From Dissophora ornata (lineage: Eukaryota > Mortierellomycota > Mortierellomycetes > Mortierellales > Mortierellaceae): a stretch of 10,702 nt of DNA. Each line of letters begins with the position of its first letter. The stretch's first letter is position 1. The DNA lies in assembly GCA_025201705.1 (NCBI GenBank), contig MU617436.1, positions 2,563 through 13,264 of the forward strand, given 5' to 3'. This document shows, piece by piece, positions 7,012 to 10,702 of the stretch. A program made the position numbers and the translations under genes. The notes under the pieces are model-generated. The model was not told the origin of the DNA, did not search any database, and saw only the letters and a list, made by a program, of their open reading frames with translations.

Positions 7012-10000
7012 ATGGATCCCGAGGACTCGCCTGTAAGCCTCTGCCGGCCCACGCCCTCTCAGCACTTTGCTTATCACCTCGCCCTGCACACCGGAAAGCT
7101 CATTCCTTGGTTGTCACTGTTTTTTGTTTTGCTAGGAACTCCCTCCATTGAAGAGAGGCGCTTATGATCTCGACGCCATCCTCGCCGCTGCCGAGAACGC
7201 AGAGGTAAAAACCCCCCCTCCCCCGTCTCTCTTCCCTGTCGCGTCTTTGCCTCACCCATGCTGACCTGACGTTAACCAATATCCACACACCGTCTCTTCA
7301 ACAGTTTGCTATTCCACCACCTTCATCAAAATTCTCTGCTTTTCGAACCAACTTTAGCGCCTCGAGCGCACCCTCCATCAACAACTCTCCTTATCCGACA
7401 TCCATTGAAGATAGTTTCCCGCTACCTCCAGAGCGGCCACAGCCTGCCTCTCCAAGGAAACCGCTGGCGTCAACTGGCGCACCTCGAAAGAGGGTGTCTG
7501 CACTCAAAAGCACACTCAACAAGTTCTCTGCGCCCAAGAAGGCTGATCTGGAACCAGTCATAGCCGAGACCCCTGCAGCAGAAAATGCAATTGAAGACAC
7601 AACCGCGTTTGGGACCAGCAGCAGTGTGACACAGGAACAAGGCGGGATTAATCACAGTAGCCGTGGTTACGGCAACAATGATGTTCTGTCAGGGGACGAT
7701 TTGTCCTTTGAGGACAAACGGACAGCGATGCACACACTGGACAGCGCAACCTCTCCAACATTGTCTCCAAGGACTGGGAGGAAGTCGAGGTCCGTACGCA
7801 CCGCTGCCCTGAACAGAGTTGCCTCTCCCAGCGCGCTACTCGAACCAACCACGAACTCGGCTTCACGTGCCAGCAGCCCTGTCAACGTCAGCTCCACCTC
7901 AATAGGTGCTGGAAACGAGCTTACTGTCTACTCGACTCCTTCTTCTTCTCGACCGACTTCCCGACCAACGTCCCGACCAACATCCCGACCAACGTCCCGA
8001 CCGAATTCCCGCCCAACGTCGCGCACCAGCTCCCGTGTTAGCAATGGCAGATACCACTCCCACAATATTTCGTCAGAGAGCCTGGTGCCGTTCACCGCTT
8101 ATGACAAGGATGACATGGAAGAAGATGCTCTCAATCACTCGGGCCATGTTTCGTTTGTCGTTTCGGATCCGGAGCACCTGAGGATTCTCGAGGGAGAGAT
8201 CGAGGATCCTTTTAGTCCCAGCATGAGTGCGATTGATCCCGATACGGATGCCTACCTGAGCACACTCATGCAACAGTCCTCACCCTTTGGAGCGCTCAAG
8301 AGCAATTCTCGTGGACAGTCGCCGGCATTCAAGAGCAGGCGGCAGAGGCAAGCTGAAGAGGATGAGTCGTTCTTGGACTTGACAGATGACGGGATGTCGG
8401 ACAAGGATCTCAATTCAAAGCAGCTCAGGACCTCCAGAACAGGCACGCGTACACCCTCTAGTCCCCTGGCAAGGGCTGCCACCAGCAGATTCTCACCACG
8501 ACAGCATGCTGATGTTTTAGTGGGTGCGCTAGGAAAATCTGGTACACAACTTTCGCTGGACCAGGTCTTGAACGACGGACAGAGCTTTGAAGGCGCCGAG
8601 GCCAGTTTAGATCAGGATGCACGAGCAGAGCAGCGCGATAGTGCGTCACCAAAATTATCTGAAACAGACATAGCGACCGTCAACCCTACTGATGGTCCCC
8701 CCAACATGGCGCTTAACTCGCCAACATTGCAGTCAGGATCACCATCGCCAAAGATTGCTGAGAATCTAGGAATGTCCAGTTTGGAGGACGGAAATCCAGA
8801 CAACTTTGAGAAGCAGAAGAATCCTACCGGTGTTGAGCATGTCGAGGTGGATATCGTAGTGCAGAATTTCAACGTCCACGACGAGCCTGAATCCAGTCCG
8901 ATGGGCGCATTTACCAAAGGGGCAGATGCTCTTGTCCATGAGGATATTCATCTACCCGACTCGCCCGAGATTCACGGAAATCAGGCACAATCGTTTGCAG
9001 AGTGGATGTCGAGCAGTGCAGAGATCTCGCGACTGGATATCAGCCCACCTCTTCATATTGGACAGCAGGCGCCACCATCCTTTGGTGGTGTGATGACCAC
9101 AACACCCATGACGCCACTTCCACTCATGGATGGTGCAACATCATCGCCTCTTCCCTCCTCGCCAGGAGATGCCAGTGTCCTCACCTCCTCATATACCCCC
9201 GCCATGTCACCAGAGGCCACCGCTGCTTTACCTCTTGCAGCTTCCCCATACGCTGCAAAGAGGACGACATTACTAGAGAAACGATCGACATTATTGGATG
9301 ACCTCCTTGCAAAGGCCAGGGGTCGGACAAAGCACAAGGTCGAGGCCTCGCAATTATTGTCTGCGTCTGTAGAAAAGGAAAAGGCCATGGCGGCATCATC
9401 ATCATCTACGGAATCGTTGTCGGGCGAGTCAGCGGACGCCACATCATCATCAACATCGACAGGAACGACGTCGTCGACGGGATTATCGGTTTCATTTGCG
9501 GATGTAGATGATATCAAAGTGTTGGAGAATTCTTCTGACGAGGCAGAGACAACAGAGGGTGGCGCTGGTGGTTCTGGGATGGAAAGGAGGGAAGGTGGTG
9601 GTCTTGTGAGAAGGCCTAGTGGCATTATGCTCTCTTCGAGGATTCGCGATTCGACTAATTTGGATGCGCCGAGATATAGTATTCGCGAAATGGAGGTGAG
9701 CTGTGTGCATTCTGGATTGACAGCTTTTGATGTTTTTTTTTCTTAATACGCCGTGTGTGTGGGGAGTCCATTTTGTTATTGCATATGTATATTAACGTAC
9801 TCCTGCATCGCATGGTTGAAAATAGGACATGAAAATGAACGTGAGAATGGACTTGCGTATCGAGATCACGAATGAGATCAGAGAGGAATATGAGAGATCT
9901 GTAAGATATTTAGTCGTGACCCTCCCTTCCCCCAGAATGCCAGAATGCGCACTACTTTGATTTTTGTCGTTGACATGATGCATGATGCATGATGCATATT

Positions 10001-10503
10001 TCGCAAAGTGGCTCATGGGATTAATTTTTCATGCATGGGTTTCCATTTTACTAGGCTGAGCAAGAGGCATCGATATATCAAAGTGAAATCGAGGAACTGA
10101 AGATGTCACTCGAAAAGGAGAGGCGAGAAAAGGAGCAGCTAAAAGGTGTTCTCGACGAGTTTGAGAGTAGTCTTGCAGACATCGCAGGTAATTAATTAAT
10201 TAACTGATTTTTTTGCGTCAGAGCGATTTGAATGTTATGCTCAAATTATTTACGTACGGATAAAAAAAAAAATCAAAATCGCACTGGCATTCCCAACGTA
10301 CACTGATGCATACCCCCCCTCCTCCTCCTCCTCCCCCCCTCCTCCTCCTCCTCTGTCTTGTAGTGAGCACGGCAATGGAAATTCAGACAATCAAGGAGCA
10401 GAACAGGAAATTGACAGAGAGCAGAGAGGATACAGAAGAGGCATTTGTGCTTCTCAAAACACGATATGACGAACTGAAGGGTCTCAACTACAAGCACGTC
10501 GAG
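7012..10503 (+). CDS. TACC-family (transforming acidic coiled-coil) protein, 3' end outside the window
   Basis: Exons: 7012-7032, 7136-7204, 7305-9695, 9826-9900, 10055-10187 and 10364-10503. All introns are GT...AG and phases agree, giving 943 residues so far. Residues 1-820 are disordered and Ser/Thr/Pro-rich, with many S-P and T-P sites (possible CDK targets), an R-P-T-S repeat at 246-273 and a basic patch KRTTLLEKRSTLLDD near 682. From about 821 the sequence becomes a continuous coiled coil; its LKGVLDEFESSLADIA segment resembles the TACC C-terminal domain (compare LKGVLEGFKKNE in animal TACC). TACC proteins (Alp7 in fission yeast, TACC1-3 in animals) partner with XMAP215/Alp14 at microtubules and spindle poles. 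The domain should continue for about another 80-100 residues, so the gene runs past the window after the donor at 10504. The 25-residue exon at 9826-9900 is easily missed, but its coding is clear (ITNEIREEYERS). Confidence 0.8.
7950..8033 (+). repeat. 12-bp tandem repeat coding R-P-T-S units in the TACC protein
   Basis: Six consecutive units of the type cgaccaacgtcc code for Arg-Pro-Thr/Asn-Ser and are followed by a degenerate Arg-Thr-Ser-Ser unit. The copies differ mostly at third positions, so the repeat is not brand new. The result is a basic Ser/Pro-rich stretch within the disordered region. Confidence 0.85.
9974..9997 (+). repeat. CATGATG heptamer repeated three times in TACC intron 4
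   Basis: Three direct copies of catgatg plus a trailing cat, within the intron at 9901-10054. Nearby, ccagaatg is also duplicated (about 9934-9949). Confidence 0.7.
10313..10353 (+). repeat. (CCT)n and C-tracts in TACC intron 5
   Basis: Two (CCT)n blocks separated by a run of seven C make up the polypyrimidine tract before the CTTGTAG acceptor at 10363. Confidence 0.8.
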
Positions 10504-10702
10504 GTAAACTATCTATTTCGTTTTTGATTTTTTGTACAAAGCGCGCGAGCATGGGCATTGAACAGGGGGGGGGACAAGTTTTATTAAATTCTTTTTATTG
10601 TTTTTTTTTTTCCAAGGGCTCGATGATTGATGATTTCAATAAAATCACCTGTGCCCGGGTCTGATACGTGCTTGCGCATCAAGTGCAACAGGGTCGTCCC
10701 GG
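10504..10702 (+). other. Start of TACC intron 6 and right edge
   Basis: The donor GTAAAC follows ...YKHVE. No acceptor can be assigned with confidence. A long T tract ends CCAAG at about 10616, but AAG is rare as an acceptor, and the frame after it (GSMIDDFNKITCARV, then stop) does not resemble a TACC domain. CAACAG at about 10691 is another candidate, with only 11 bases following it. Confidence 0.45.

Noticed and set aside
9053..9625. 190-codon open frame on the minus strand
   Set aside because: It is antisense to the TACC exon; its Asp/Ser/Val-rich composition comes from TCATCA-type codons of the sense strand.

Overview
The window looks like genomic DNA of a filamentous fungus, most likely an early-diverging one of the Mortierella type. 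The genes carry short GT...AG introns, mostly about 70-180 nt, with yTnAy-like branch points. Proteins have long low-complexity regions. Sense-strand pyrimidine tracts lie just upstream of the inferred start codons. The lineage is an inference from gene style, not from a database match.

Layout. (1) 1-491 is non-coding and purine-rich on the + strand; it holds the 3' flank of the first gene and perhaps the promoter of another minus-strand gene off the left edge. (2) 492-3375, minus strand, is a multi-exon gene that I rebuilt by matching reading-frame phase across splice sites. In the preferred model (six coding exons, 508 aa) it encodes an N-terminal membrane anchor, a Thr/Lys-rich linker, a long Glu/Val-rich acidic region, a PAM2 motif and two Nab2/ZC3H14-type CCCH zinc fingers. 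The last four exons (acidic region, PAM2, fingers) are well supported. Joining them to the membrane-anchor exon is less certain, and a two-gene reading remains possible. (3) 3376-5034 is a divergent intergenic region with a CT-rich core promoter on each side and two palindromes near its middle. (4) 5035-6387, plus strand, is an intron-less gene for a 450-aa F-box-like protein with AATAAA signals just after the stop. (5) 6421-7011 is intergenic and ends in a CT-rich promoter. (6) 7012 to the right edge, plus strand, is a six-exon (so far) gene for a TACC-family protein: a long disordered Ser/Pro-rich region with an R-P-T-S tandem repeat, followed by the start of the C-terminal coiled coil. It runs off the window.

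The genes do not form an obvious pathway. The most interesting item is the minus-strand gene, which would link a membrane to mRNA poly(A) tails in two ways: PAM2 binding to poly(A)-binding protein, and Nab2-type fingers binding polyadenosine RNA. Its PAM2 motif sits on a 96-nt symmetric exon that could be skipped without changing frame. No tRNA, rRNA, CRISPR array, transposon or virus-like gene was seen.
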